DNA from: Prosthecobacter vanneervenii
Lineage (GTDB): Bacteria; Verrucomicrobiota; Verrucomicrobiia; Verrucomicrobiales; Verrucomicrobiaceae
DNA length: 64,000 nucleotides
NCBI RefSeq assembly: GCF_014203095.1
Contig: NZ_JACHIG010000002.1
Location: 301,695-365,694 of the forward strand
Direction of reading: 5' to 3'
The position numbers were made by a program, and so were the translations under genes. This document shows, piece after piece, positions 1-8,621 of this stretch (the stretch's first letter is position 1; the number at the start of each line of letters is the position of its first letter). The notes beneath the pieces were generated by a model. That model made no database searches, had not been told where the DNA came from, and saw nothing but the letters and a program-made list of their open reading frames with translations.

Positions 1-708
1 GCCTTTCGCAAAGGCTGGGAGGGATTTGCCGAGGCGTTTGACGACCGGGCCACGACGCACGCGATCTGGCTGACGCTGAAGGTTGCGGCGATCACGGTGC
101 CGCTGAACACACTGTTTGGACTGGCGGCGGCGTGGTGCCTCTCGCGCTTCCGTTTCCAGGGCAGACGGCTGCTGAGCTCGCTGATCGAGCTGCCGCTGTG
201 GGTTTCCCCGGTGATCGCGGGCATGGTGTATGTGCTGCTGTTTGGAGCGCAGGGCTTGTTTGGCCCCTCGCTGAAGGAGCATGGGATCAAGATCATCTTT
301 GCGCTGCCGGGGATCGTGCTGAGCACGATCTTTGTGACCTTCACCTTTGTGGCACGCGTGCTGGCGCCGCAGATGGAGGCGCAGGGGCAGGCTGAAGAAG
401 AGGCGGCGATGACGCTGGGAGCGAACGGCTGGCAGATGTTCTGGCGCGTGACGCTGCCAAAGATCAAATGGGGGCTGCTGTACGGCATCATCCTGTGCAA
501 TGCGCGCAGCATGGGAGAGTTTGGCGCGGTGTCGGTGGTGAGCGGCCACATCCGCAACAAGACGAACACCGTGCCGCTGCACATCGAGGTGCTGTACAAT
601 GAATACCAGTTTGTGCCGGCCTTTGCCGTGGCCTCCGTGCTGGCGCTGCTGGCACTGGTGACCCTGATTTTGAAAACTCTGACGACCACCCAACGAGGAG
701 CAGCATGA
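1..708 (+). CDS. cysW: Sulfate/thiosulfate ABC transporter permease CysW (5' end outside window)
   Basis: This is an inner-membrane permease subunit of a sulfate/thiosulfate importer. The open frame runs in from base 1 with no stop, so the N-terminus lies upstream; a GTG at 97 is internal. Several hydrophobic segments are visible. The cytoplasmic EAA loop that docks on the ATPase reads [16 protein letters not shown] (about residues 132-147 of the visible part). The tail ([15 protein letters not shown], then a final membrane helix) is close to what I recall of CysW. The stop overlaps the cysA start by four bases (ATGA), indicating translational coupling. The related molybdate permease ModB is the main alternative; the CysA-like partner favours sulfate. 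Confidence 0.88.
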   Translation, partial: AFRKGWEGFAEAFDDRATTHAIWLTLKVAAITVPLNTLFGLAAAWCLSRFRFQGRRLLSSLIELPLWVSPVIAGMVYVLLFGAQGLFGPSLKEHGIKIIFALPGIVLSTIFVTFTFVARVLAPQMEAQGQAEEEAAMTLGANGWQMFWRVTLPKIKWGLLYGIILCNARSMGEFGAVSVVSGHIRNKTNTVPLHIEVLYNEYQFVPAFAVASVLALLALVTLILKTLTTTQRGAA

Positions 709-1439
709 GCATCCACATTCACCACATCTCAAAAACTTTTGGCAGTTTCCAAGCCCTGAAAAACGTCGATCTCGAAGTGAACACCGGGGAGCTGGTGGCG
801 CTGCTGGGCCCGAGCGGCAGCGGCAAGACCACGCTGCTGCGCATCATTGCCGGGCTGGAGTTTGCCGACCCAGGAGAGGGCAGCATCCAGTTTCATGGCA
901 AGGAGGTGACAAACCACAGCGCGTATGAGCGCAAGGCGGGCTTTGTTTTTCAAAACTACGCGCTCTTCAACCACATGACGGTGGCGGAGAACATCGCCTT
1001 TGGCCTGAAGGTGATGCCACGGGCCACGCGGCCGGAGAGGGAGGACATCGACAAAACAGTGACGGAGCTGCTGCGGCGAATCGCGCTGGAAGGCTATGGC
1101 GACCGCTACCCCTCACAGCTGAGCGGCGGGCAGAAGCAGCGCGTAGCACTGGCCCGTGCCCTGGCCGTGGAGCCGCAGGTGCTGCTGCTGGACGAGCCGT
1201 TTGGCGCGCTGGACGCCAAGGTGCGCAAGACGCTGCGCAAGTGGCTGCGGCAGTTTCATGATGAGACGAAGGTGACGACCCTCTTTGTGACGCATGACCA
1301 GGACGAGGCCTTTGAGCTGGCCGACCGCGTGGTGGTGCTGCATGAGGGAGACATCCAGCAGGTGGGATCGCCACGGCAGCTGAGGGAGAACCCGAAGAAC
1401 GAGTTTGTGGCGGACTTTCTGGACTGCGTGATGATTTGA
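705..1439 (+). CDS. cysA: Sulfate/thiosulfate ABC transporter ATP-binding protein CysA, short form
   Basis: This cytoplasmic ATPase powers sulfate uptake with CysW/CysT. Walker A is GPSGSGKTT (about residues 35-43), the Q-loop is FVFQNYALF, the signature is LSGGQKQR, Walker B is [12 protein letters not shown] and the switch His sits in FVTHDQDEA. The protein resembles E. coli CysA through the nucleotide-binding domain. It stops at 244 residues, whereas typical CysA is about 350-365, so the C-terminal TOBE-like regulatory domain is absent. A GAGGAG ribosome site lies just before the ATG, inside the end of cysW. Confidence 0.9.
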   Translation: MSIHIHHISKTFGSFQALKNVDLEVNTGELVALLGPSGSGKTTLLRIIAGLEFADPGEGSIQFHGKEVTNHSAYERKAGFVFQNYALFNHMTVAENIAFGLKVMPRATRPEREDIDKTVTELLRRIALEGYGDRYPSQLSGGQKQRVALARALAVEPQVLLLDEPFGALDAKVRKTLRKWLRQFHDETKVTTLFVTHDQDEAFELADRVVVLHEGDIQQVGSPRQLRENPKNEFVADFLDCVMI

Positions 1440-1989
1440 GGAAAGGCTGAGGGCGAACGCAAGTCAGCGGCGGCGCGACGATGAGACGCTACTGGAGAGC
1501 GCGGTGTAGAAGAGAACTGTGGGTTTGCTTCCCGGATTGTGCGTACATACCCAGGGTCTGCCTCGCTGAGGCTCGGCTGACCCTGGGCTCAAATACTCAG
1601 CCCCTTTGGGGCTGGTGTGCAGCGGAGTGATTGGGGCAAAAGTGAACGGACCTTTTTCAATCAATCTTGGCATTACACCACGATCAGTTAAAAACGGGTC
1701 TAAAGGTGGAGGCACGAGCTGACGGAGGGGGATCATCTTGATCCCCTCACCTGCAGCGTGTTCGCGGATGTGCGATGGCGCTGGATGATGCGGGAGGCTC
1801 GGCTTTGTGGAGGCGCGAGAATGCAGGGCGATGCGGGAGCGTGAGGGATCGGGACCATCCCTCTCCGCCAGAGCGCTGGCTGGGCGCATGAAATACTGGC
1901 TTCCACCCATGAGACCCGTTTTCAGCTGTGCGTGGTATTACACGATTCAATCTGAGGAAGAGCCAAGGATGCTGCGAGGCGGATGATGA
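1440..1989. repeat. Non-coding repeat-rich spacer
   Basis: I see no convincing gene here. Overlapping open frames on both strands have low-complexity, Ser/Pro/Arg-rich translations typical of repeat DNA. An inverted repeat with arms CCCAGGGTC and GACCCTGGG lies at 1550-1587, followed by a GC-rich palindromic stretch around 1600-1620. The segment probably holds several degenerate dispersed elements; no second copy of this particular sequence occurs in the window. Confidence 0.5.
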
Positions 1990-2062
1990 CTCGTTAGTCA
2001 GCGTGCTTGCGAGCCGCACAGAGGATTGCCTTCGGCTGGCTTCGCGTTGTGCGGACCACTAT
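1990..2062. repeat. Dispersed repeat, copy 1 (partner at 5928-5990)
   Basis: The blocks GCTTGCG, GCCGCACAGAGGA and TGTGCGGACCACT occur in the same order here and at 5928-5990. GCCGCACA and TGTGCGG can pair as a hairpin. This copy has about 15 extra bases in the loop. The similarity extends weakly upstream. Both copies sit just downstream of minus-strand genes' 3' ends (2081 and 6013). Confidence 0.6.
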
Positions 2063-2080
2063 GGTGCCCGGGGCCTGGCG

Positions 2081-2512
2081 TCATTTCACCGGGGGCATGG
2101 CTTCCTCGATGGAGGCGTTTTCCTCCATGGTGACGCCGACATGGGAGTGGATCTTGAGGTAGGTCTTGGTGCCGGTGACGTTGTTCAAAATCGGCTCTGC
2201 GGACATGGCGATGACGAAGTCGGGGTCGGTGCTTTTGCGGCCTTTGCCAAAGTAGCGCCACTTTATGTCCTGGGTGAGCTCGGCGAACTCCTCCTGAGAG
2301 ATCACCTGGGTGCCGACCAGCTCCTCCAAGGAGTCAGGAAAGGTTTCTTGATTGCGGCGAGAGTACACGATGCAGGCATTCTGGAGCGTGCAAGCCTGGC
2401 TGAGGCCCATTGTGATGCCACCGCGCTGATTTTTCTGCACCCAGCTCCAGCCGAGGGTGGCAGCGGCGATGATGAGGATGCTCATGACAAAGCGGCGGAG
2501 CTTTGTTGGCAT
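2081..2512 (-). CDS. Small membrane-anchored protein of unknown function
   Basis: The product is about 143 residues, with a basic N-terminus (MPTKLRR), one hydrophobic helix (about residues 8-20) and a soluble remainder, so it is probably anchored with the bulk outside the membrane. The layout (short basic head, single helix, then an extended domain with QNACIVYSRRN and a late ILNNVTGTK segment) is reminiscent of pseudopilins, but there is no FTLxE prepilin cleavage motif, so I do not assign it. A GTG start eight codons upstream (2536) would add a Lys-rich head; neither start has a clear ribosome site. The nearest genes are unrelated. Confidence 0.6.
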   Translation of the reverse strand: MPTKLRRFVMSILIIAAATLGWSWVQKNQRGGITMGLSQACTLQNACIVYSRRNQETFPDSLEELVGTQVISQEEFAELTQDIKWRYFGKGRKSTDPDFVIAMSAEPILNNVTGTKTYLKIHSHVGVTMEENASIEEAMPPVK

Positions 2513-2724
2513 GGCTTTCTTTTTCTTGGGCTTCACGAGTGAGAGGGGGCGGCTGATGAATCACGGGCAACCAGTTCAAAGACACTGGAGACGCTGCGTC
2601 ATTCATTCCACCCGGAGCCTGGAAGTGCCACAGACTTTTCCAACAACGTGCGTGCAGCAATACCAACTGCGAATGATGCTGAAGTGCTTGTGCCACCTTT
2701 GATGACTCTTTGTACTTCAAAGAG

Positions 2725-2809
2725 TGGTGCTCGGGAAGGGACTCGAACCCTTAAGCCTTTCGGCACAAGATCCTTAGTCTTGCGCGTATACCAATTCCGC
2801 CACCCGAGC
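2725..2809 (-). tRNA. tRNA-Leu, anticodon AAG
   Basis: Read on the minus strand, the 85-base gene has a 7-bp acceptor stem (GCTCGGG/CCCGAGC), discriminator A and an encoded CCA. It has a D-arm typical of leucine tRNA (GGAATTGGTATACGC), a long class II variable arm (GCC-GAAA-GGC) and a T-arm GGGTTCGAGTCCC. The anticodon stem is CAAGA/TCTTG and the loop CTAAGGA places AAG at positions 34-36, reading CUU. A34 is unusual for a bacterial leucine tRNA. Confidence 0.93.
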
Positions 2810-2963
2810 AGGTGCTGAAAACAGGGGCCGCGAATATAGACGATTCCGTTTTTATGCAACCAATGTTTTACGTTTTTCTTCATTCTTTTTGATCTGTGTG
2901 GGGAAAGTCGGATCAGTCTTGCCATGGCGGCGCGTTTTGGGTGTGATCCCAGCCTCTTTCCTC

Positions 2964-5159
2964 ATGCGCCCTCCCCTGCTCTTCTGTCTCGGTCTGCTGT
3001 CCTCCGCACTGCTGGCGGCCTCTCCTTATCCGGAAAAGACGCCTGACACGCCGGGAAACCGCCTGATCGAACGCTATATGGCGGGGCAAACGCGGGAGAT
3101 CACAGCGGAGAACGGGCTGGCGCAGATCGAAACGGCGGCGGACTGGGAGAGCAAAGCACCGGAGTACCGGCGCGAACTCTTTGAAATGCTGGGACTGGAC
3201 CCGCTGCCGGAGAAAACGCCGCTGCAGGCCAACAAGACCGGCGAGGTGAAGGGTGACGGCTTTGTGGTGGAAAAGATGCACTACCAGTCGATGCCGGGAC
3301 TTTATGTGACGGCCAATCTCTACCGCCCCGAGAAGGTGGAGAAGCCGCTGCCCACGATCCTGTATGTGTGCGGCCACGCGAATGTGGTGAAGAACGGCGT
3401 GAGCTATGGCAACAAGACGGGCTATGAGCACCACGGGGAGTGGTATGCGCGGCATGGGTATGTGTGCCTGATCATCGACACGGTGCAGCTGGGTGAGATC
3501 CGCGGGGAGCACCACGGCACCTACAGCAAGGGGCGCTGGTGGTGGTTTTCCCGTGGATACACGCCGGCCGGGCTGGAGGCGTGGAGCTGCATCCGCGCGC
3601 TGGACTACCTGGAGACACGCCCCGAGGTGGACAAGACGCGCTTTGGCGTGACGGGTCGCAGCGGCGGTGGTGCCTACTCATGGTGGATCACGGCGCTGGA
3701 CGAGAGGATCAAGGCGAGCGCACCGACGGCGGGTGTGACGGACATGCAGAACCAGGTGATCGACGGCTGCGTGGAGGGGCACTGCGACTGCATGTTCTTT
3801 GTGAACACGTACCGCTGGAACTTTGAGCGGATGGTGGCGCTGGCGGCCCCACGCCCGCTGCTGATCGTGAACACGGACAAGGACAGCATCTTCCCCATCG
3901 ACGGGGTGTTCCGCATCTACCAGAACGTGAGGCGGATCTATTCACTGCTGGGCAAGGAGGGAAACCTGGGCCTGCAGGTGGCGGAGGGGCCGCACAAGGA
4001 CCTGCAGCCGCTGAACATCGGGGCCTTCCACTGGTTTGAGCGTCATCTGAAGGGCGCGGACCCGATGGCGGTGCTGGATGAAGGCGCCAAGAAGCACATC
4101 GAGCCCGAGGCGCTGCGTGTCTTTACCGAGCTGCCGAAGGATGAGCGGAACACGAAGATCGACGAAACGTTTGTGCCGATGGCGAAAGCACCTGCGCCTG
4201 CGACGAGCGGTGACGAATGGGCGAAGCAGAATGAGGCATGGATGCAGAGCCTGAAAGAGAAGGTGTTTGGCGGATGGCCCGCAGAGATCGCGTCGGTGAA
4301 TCCGCAGAAGGAAGGCAGTGCGGAAGTGGATGGCGTGCGGGTGACGGCGTATGATTTTGAGAGCCAGTCGCCCTACCGGCTGCGGCTCTATTTGGTGCAC
4401 CGCGACGGGCTGCGGCCGCAGGATCTGGAACTGGTGGCGCTGAATGTGCTGGACAAGGATGGCTGGGATGAGTTCTGCGCGGCCTACCACTCCCGCTTTG
4501 GCAAGCTGATCGAGGTTTTTCCCGGCAGCCCGAAGGACGATGCGGCCTTTGAGCAGGAGAAGAAGATGTTTACGAATTTTAGGTGGGGCATGGCCTACAT
4601 CTGCCCGCGTGGCGTGGGCCCCACGGAGTGGACTGGCAGCGAGAAGGCACAGACGCAGAGGCTGCGGCGCTTTTACCTGCTGGGGCAGACGCTGGACGGG
4701 ATGCGTGTGTGGGACATCCGCCGCACGCTGCAGGCCTTCCGGGCGATCCCGGGCTTTGAGGAGACGCCGCTGTGGATCCAGGCGCACCGGGACATGGCGG
4801 TGGACGCTGTGTATGCCTCTCTCTTTGAAGAGAAGATCAAGCGGCTGGATCTGCATGACATGCCGCTGACGCACAATGGCACGGTGGGCGGCGATCCGAA
4901 AGCTCCGGGCCCTGCCCTGCTGAATGTGCTGAAGTATCTGGACATCCCGCAGGCGGTGGCCATGGCCGCGATGCGCAGCCGTGTGGTGCTCTACTCGGCT
5001 GACAAGCCTGCGTGGGAATACCCCACCACGCTGACAAAGAACCTGGGCAAGGAGACGCAGTTTCAGATCCGCACGCCGGTGACTGCGGAGGATGGCAAAG
5101 AGGAGGTGAAGAGCAAGGACACGCCGAAGAAGGATGCAGGCAAAAAGAACAAACCGTGA
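2964..5159 (+). CDS. Secreted alpha/beta hydrolase, acetyl-xylan-esterase-like, two-domain
   Basis: This is a predicted exported esterase of about 731 residues. The ATG at 2964 is chosen over the ORF start at 2889 because a clean signal peptide (MRPPLLFCLGLLSSALLA) begins there. The nucleophile elbow GRSGGGAYSWW lies near residue 232, in an N-terminal alpha/beta-hydrolase fold. A likely catalytic Asp is in IVNTDKDSIFP and a His in GAFHWFERH. The second half (about 400-700) is a less familiar domain found in similar Verrucomicrobial/planctomycetal proteins. The Lys-rich tail is low complexity. A carbohydrate-ester substrate is an inference from the family. Confidence 0.8.
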   Translation: MRPPLLFCLGLLSSALLAASPYPEKTPDTPGNRLIERYMAGQTREITAENGLAQIETAADWESKAPEYRRELFEMLGLDPLPEKTPLQANKTGEVKGDGFVVEKMHYQSMPGLYVTANLYRPEKVEKPLPTILYVCGHANVVKNGVSYGNKTGYEHHGEWYARHGYVCLIIDTVQLGEIRGEHHGTYSKGRWWWFSRGYTPAGLEAWSCIRALDYLETRPEVDKTRFGVTGRSGGGAYSWWITALDERIKASAPTAGVTDMQNQVIDGCVEGHCDCMFFVNTYRWNFERMVALAAPRPLLIVNTDKDSIFPIDGVFRIYQNVRRIYSLLGKEGNLGLQVAEGPHKDLQPLNIGAFHWFERHLKGADPMAVLDEGAKKHIEPEALRVFTELPKDERNTKIDETFVPMAKAPAPATSGDEWAKQNEAWMQSLKEKVFGGWPAEIASVNPQKEGSAEVDGVRVTAYDFESQSPYRLRLYLVHRDGLRPQDLELVALNVLDKDGWDEFCAAYHSRFGKLIEVFPGSPKDDAAFEQEKKMFTNFRWGMAYICPRGVGPTEWTGSEKAQTQRLRRFYLLGQTLDGMRVWDIRRTLQAFRAIPGFEETPLWIQAHRDMAVDAVYASLFEEKIKRLDLHDMPLTHNGTVGGDPKAPGPALLNVLKYLDIPQAVAMAAMRSRVVLYSADKPAWEYPTTLTKNLGKETQFQIRTPVTAEDGKEEVKSKDTPKKDAGKKNKP

Positions 5160-5216
5160 TTTAGGATGTAATGCAGTGAATGTCGTGCAGTGTGCCTGAC
5201 ATTCACTGCTTCATCC

Positions 5217-5849
5217 ATGCACCCCGAGGTCGATGCCTACATCTCAAACGAGTCACGCTGGAAGCCTGAGCTGACAGTGCTGAGGCGCATCGTGTTGAGC
5301 ATGGGGCTGACGGAAGAGTGGAAGTGGCGCAAGCCATGCTACACGCATGCAGGCACGAATCTGATCCTCATCCACGGCTTCAAGGAAAGCTGTGCGCTGA
5401 TGTTTTGCCAGGGATCGCTGCTGAAGGACCCGCGCGGCCTGCTGCAAAAGCCCGGCGAGAACAGTCAGGATGGGAGGCTGATCAAGTTTACCAGCGTGCG
5501 GGAGATCGAAGCGCTGGAGACGGAGATCCGGACCTTCATTGAGGAGGCAAAAGCGGCTGAAGATGCCGGACTGAAGCCTGCACCCAGAACGACGACGGAG
5601 CCGGTGCCGGAGGAGCTGAAGCAGAAGCTGGAGGAAAGCGGTGAACTCAAGAAGGCCTTTGCCGCGCTGACTCCAGGGCGCAGGCGGGCGTATCTGCTGC
5701 ACTTTAACGGAGCCAAGCAGGCTGCGACTCGGTGCTCGCGCATCGAGGCCTGCCGTGCGCGCATTCTCGCTGGGAAGGGACCGCATGACTGCATCTGCGG
5801 GCATTCGCAGCGGATGCCGAACTGTGACGGGAGCCACAAGAGGTTTTGA
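5217..5849 (+). CDS. YdeI/DUF1801-family protein with C-terminal CDGSH iron-sulfur motif
   Basis: Residues 1-190 match the YdeI/DUF1801 family by eye: MHPEVDAYI opening, EWKWRKPCYTHAGTN, LIHGFKESCALMF, and the C-terminal LTPGRRRAYLLHF helix followed by CSRIEACRARILAGKG. The last 18 residues carry CICGHSQRMPNCDGSH, which fits the CDGSH consensus C-x-C-x2-S-x3-P-x-C-D-G-S-H that binds a [2Fe-2S] cluster through three Cys and one His. The ATG at 5217 is chosen because homologous sequence begins there; the longer frame from 5190 adds nine unmatched residues. Cytoplasmic; physiological role unknown. Confidence 0.8.
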   Translation: MHPEVDAYISNESRWKPELTVLRRIVLSMGLTEEWKWRKPCYTHAGTNLILIHGFKESCALMFCQGSLLKDPRGLLQKPGENSQDGRLIKFTSVREIEALETEIRTFIEEAKAAEDAGLKPAPRTTTEPVPEELKQKLEESGELKKAFAALTPGRRRAYLLHFNGAKQAATRCSRIEACRARILAGKGPHDCICGHSQRMPNCDGSHKRF

Positions 5850-5927
5850 GGTTTGGGGTGTGCACGCGGCGAGGGGCTATCCTGCTGCAGCATGATGAGC
5901 TTTGGATTCTGCGCAGGTGGATGAAAG

Positions 5928-5990
5928 CTCGTGCGTCAGGGAGCTTGCGTGCCGCACAGAGGACTGTGCGGACCACTTTGCTGGCGCATT
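5928..5990. repeat. Dispersed repeat, copy 2 (partner at 1990-2062)
   Basis: This is the compact copy of the element described at 1990-2062. GCCGCACAGAGGACTGTGCGG forms a near-perfect short hairpin in the intergenic space between the YdeI-like gene and the converging ATPase gene. It has no T-tract, so it is a repeat rather than a standard terminator. Confidence 0.6.
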
Positions 5991-6012
5991 CGCGGTGCGC
6001 TGTAGAGATGCA

Positions 6013-8415
6013 TCACGCTGCGCGGGTGACGCGCTTCCAGAAGAAGTCGAGCTCGCGGGCGAGGACGCTCATCACCTGGGTGGGGGTGACCTGGAGGGCG
6101 CCGGTTTCGGCCTCCTTGATGATGCGCTGCATGGCGTAGAGGGAGGCGACGCTCTGAGGGTCGAGGTGGATGGGGTCCACGTGAGGGCGGAGGGCCTCGG
6201 GGAAGGCGGCGCTGTGCTGGAGGATGTCCCAGCTCTGCTGCTCGCGCTCGGTCTTGAAGGTGGTGATCTTCAGGCGCGGGGCGGTGACGCCTGCATTTTG
6301 CGCATCCTGGCTGAGCTCAGTGAGGCGGCCAGCGGCAAAGCCTGCCAGAGTACGCCAGTAGGAGCCATCAGCAAAATTGGCCAGACCAAAGACGATCTCC
6401 AGGCCTTGCAGGGACCAGCACATGGCAAAGCGGCCTGTCATTCCTGGAAGCTCGTGCTCGCTGAAGCGGACGAGGGGGAAGCGGCGGCCAGCGAGGCGGA
6501 TGAGGTCGGCGAGCTTGGTGTAGTCGAGCGGCAGGCTAGTGGCCTCCGCAGCCATCTGCAGACGCAGCGCCTCGTAGCGGCCGAGCAGCACTTCGCGCTC
6601 GACCTGGTCGGGCGTTTTGACAACCGATGGCGCAGGCAGCACTGCAGGTGTGGCGGCTGGAGCAGAAGGCGGTGGCGGGGTGGATTTCATCACACCCGCC
6701 AGGCGCTCGGCCACCACATGGCCGCCGTTTCCGGCCGCTGCGGGCGGTGTGGTGCTGGGCTGGCGGAGCTTTCCGAGCATCTCGCGCAGACTTTCAAAGG
6801 CCCCGGCTGAGCTGGGAGAAAACTGTGAGCTGACCTCCCCCGGACTGGTCGGTGTAGTCTCTTCATCCTCGGGCGCAGACAGTGTGCTGGCCGGAGCAGC
6901 AGGAGGTGGCGGGGGCTTGGGGAAATGGTGAGCCCCGTGTCCGTTGCCATTGATGGCGGATGGGGAAGGCGGCAGCAGAGGGGCTTCATCCTGCTGAGGC
7001 AGCGCGGGGCGGGGCTCAGCGAGCCCTTCGGCCATGCGCTTCATCTGAGCGGAGGTGCCGGAGTCGAAGATCATCACGTCTCCGCTGTGCGCAGGCTTTT
7101 GCAGTGAATTTTCATCCACCTCATCCTTCATCAGCGGGAGCACGCCCGGCTCATCGGACACGGGGCGTGGCGACATGGGGGGAGGCAACGAAGAGGTGCC
7201 TGAGAGCGTCTGCTGGAAAAAGTCCCACTGCTTGGCGGCATGGCGCAGGAAGCTGCGGGCAGATACCGAGCCCAGCGGGCGGCCCATGAAGTAGCGCTTT
7301 ACATCGACAAAGGCGGTGAACTCGCGTGCCTGATCCTCTGATACAAACGCGTGCTGAAGGCGCAGGCGCAGCAGGGCGGCGGCTTCGGTTTCATGAATGC
7401 CACGCAGGAGCATCTGGCCGGTGGTGAGGCGGTCCTCCATGGCGCTGGGCAGATGGTGGCCAAAGGTGGCCTGCCACACGTCTTGATTGAGACTGAGGAC
7501 GACGTGCACGCCGTCCATCTCTGACATATCCAAGAGGAGGGAGGCGATGCGGAGACCTGCCTCGGGGTTGCGATAGTATGCGTCGAGGTGATCGACGAGG
7601 AGGACCACGGGACGCCAGAGGCCGAGGAGGCGCAGCCAGGTGACGGGGCCTTCGTTTTTCTCATCGGCGGCCAGAGCGCGGAGCACGGCCACGTGGCTCA
7701 TGCCGCCGTCGAGGGCGTAGTTGAGCATGGCATCGACCCACTGCTCCAGCGCAGCCGGGATGGCAGGGACGCGGCGCATGGCCTGCTCGGTCATGGGCTT
7801 GCGCAACTGGGCCTCAAAGCGGCGCACCCAGTCTCCGATGAGGCGGGCGGAGCCTTTGGGGTCAAAGATCTCGACGGGATCTCCTGCGAGCACGCGAAGG
7901 GCCTGATCAGGATTGGCGCAGGGGAGCGTGCCGTTTTCGATGAGCCGGCGCACGAGCACCGCGCAAACACCGGCGCAGGCCTCGCGGAGCTTGCACCAGT
8001 CGGTGCGAGGCATCTCGGCACGCGCCATGGACTCCAGTCCACGAACAGCGACGGCGGAGATGCCAATCTCATCCTCGAGACGGAAGGCGAGCGGTACAAG
8101 AACGACCTGCCCGTGGGCTGCGGCCGCCAGACGGCCAAGGAGATGCGTTTTCCCATACCCGGCACGCGGAGCCGTGAGGAGCAGCAGGGGCTGCCCCCCC
8201 GCCCGACCCACGCTTTTCTGGCGCTCGTCGATGGTGGCCGTGAGCTGGCCGAGGATGTCTGCATTTAGGCCCGGAACGCTGCGGTTTTCCTCCACCCCAT
8301 AGGGGCCGGCACAGACGTCCTCCGCAAATGGGTTTAACCCCTCTGCCTGAGGCAAAGACGGCTGGCCCAGAGCGGCTGGCAACGGTGCTGGAGGTGTTGA
8401 TTCTGGACTTTCCAC
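6013..8415 (-). CDS. AAA-type P-loop ATPase with Pro-rich linker, function unknown
   Basis: The product is about 800 residues and cytoplasmic. The N-terminal third is a P-loop ATPase: Walker A APRAGYGKTHLL (about residue 83) and Walker B PVVLLVDHLDAYY (about 270), followed by a sensor-like VVLSLNQDVW. Residues about 400-590 are a Pro/Ser/Ala-rich, probably disordered linker. Residues about 600-800 form a globular domain I do not recognise, with a MCWSLQGLEIVFGLANF segment. The architecture (ATPase, flexible linker, unknown effector-like C-domain) could suit a mechanoenzyme or a defence ATPase, but nothing here decides. The start is GTG with no clear ribosome site. It is transcribed alone, convergent with the YdeI-like gene. 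Confidence 0.75.
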   Translation of the reverse strand: MESPESTPPAPLPAALGQPSLPQAEGLNPFAEDVCAGPYGVEENRSVPGLNADILGQLTATIDERQKSVGRAGGQPLLLLTAPRAGYGKTHLLGRLAAAAHGQVVLVPLAFRLEDEIGISAVAVRGLESMARAEMPRTDWCKLREACAGVCAVLVRRLIENGTLPCANPDQALRVLAGDPVEIFDPKGSARLIGDWVRRFEAQLRKPMTEQAMRRVPAIPAALEQWVDAMLNYALDGGMSHVAVLRALAADEKNEGPVTWLRLLGLWRPVVLLVDHLDAYYRNPEAGLRIASLLLDMSEMDGVHVVLSLNQDVWQATFGHHLPSAMEDRLTTGQMLLRGIHETEAAALLRLRLQHAFVSEDQAREFTAFVDVKRYFMGRPLGSVSARSFLRHAAKQWDFFQQTLSGTSSLPPPMSPRPVSDEPGVLPLMKDEVDENSLQKPAHSGDVMIFDSGTSAQMKRMAEGLAEPRPALPQQDEAPLLPPSPSAINGNGHGAHHFPKPPPPPAAPASTLSAPEDEETTPTSPGEVSSQFSPSSAGAFESLREMLGKLRQPSTTPPAAAGNGGHVVAERLAGVMKSTPPPPSAPAATPAVLPAPSVVKTPDQVEREVLLGRYEALRLQMAAEATSLPLDYTKLADLIRLAGRRFPLVRFSEHELPGMTGRFAMCWSLQGLEIVFGLANFADGSYWRTLAGFAAGRLTELSQDAQNAGVTAPRLKITTFKTEREQQSWDILQHSAAFPEALRPHVDPIHLDPQSVASLYAMQRIIKEAETGALQVTPTQVMSVLARELDFFWKRVTRAA

Positions 8416-8621
8416 AACGAATCCGGTTTCGGGCTTCTGATTCAGATCAGATAAAATGATATTTATGCCAAATCATACTCCACAGAAAGTAAGTTTTTTG
8501 AGAGTGGTGTTATTCTCGAAAACGAGAATGCTGGCGGAGCGGATGAAGCGTTTGCTGCTTGGAACGTTCTTGTGAAGCACTCCAAGCAGCTGAGCTATTG
8601 AAGCCAATCAAGCTTCATGCC

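Noticed and set aside
1464..2019. Two open frames of 90-148 residues
   Set aside because: They lie in repeat DNA and have low-complexity Ser/Pro/Arg translations, as repeat DNA in this phylum often gives.
6013..8415. BREX BrxC/PglY or DnaC assignment for the ATPase
   Set aside because: It has a P-loop and Walker B, but no other BREX gene is nearby and the C-domain does not match what I know of those families.
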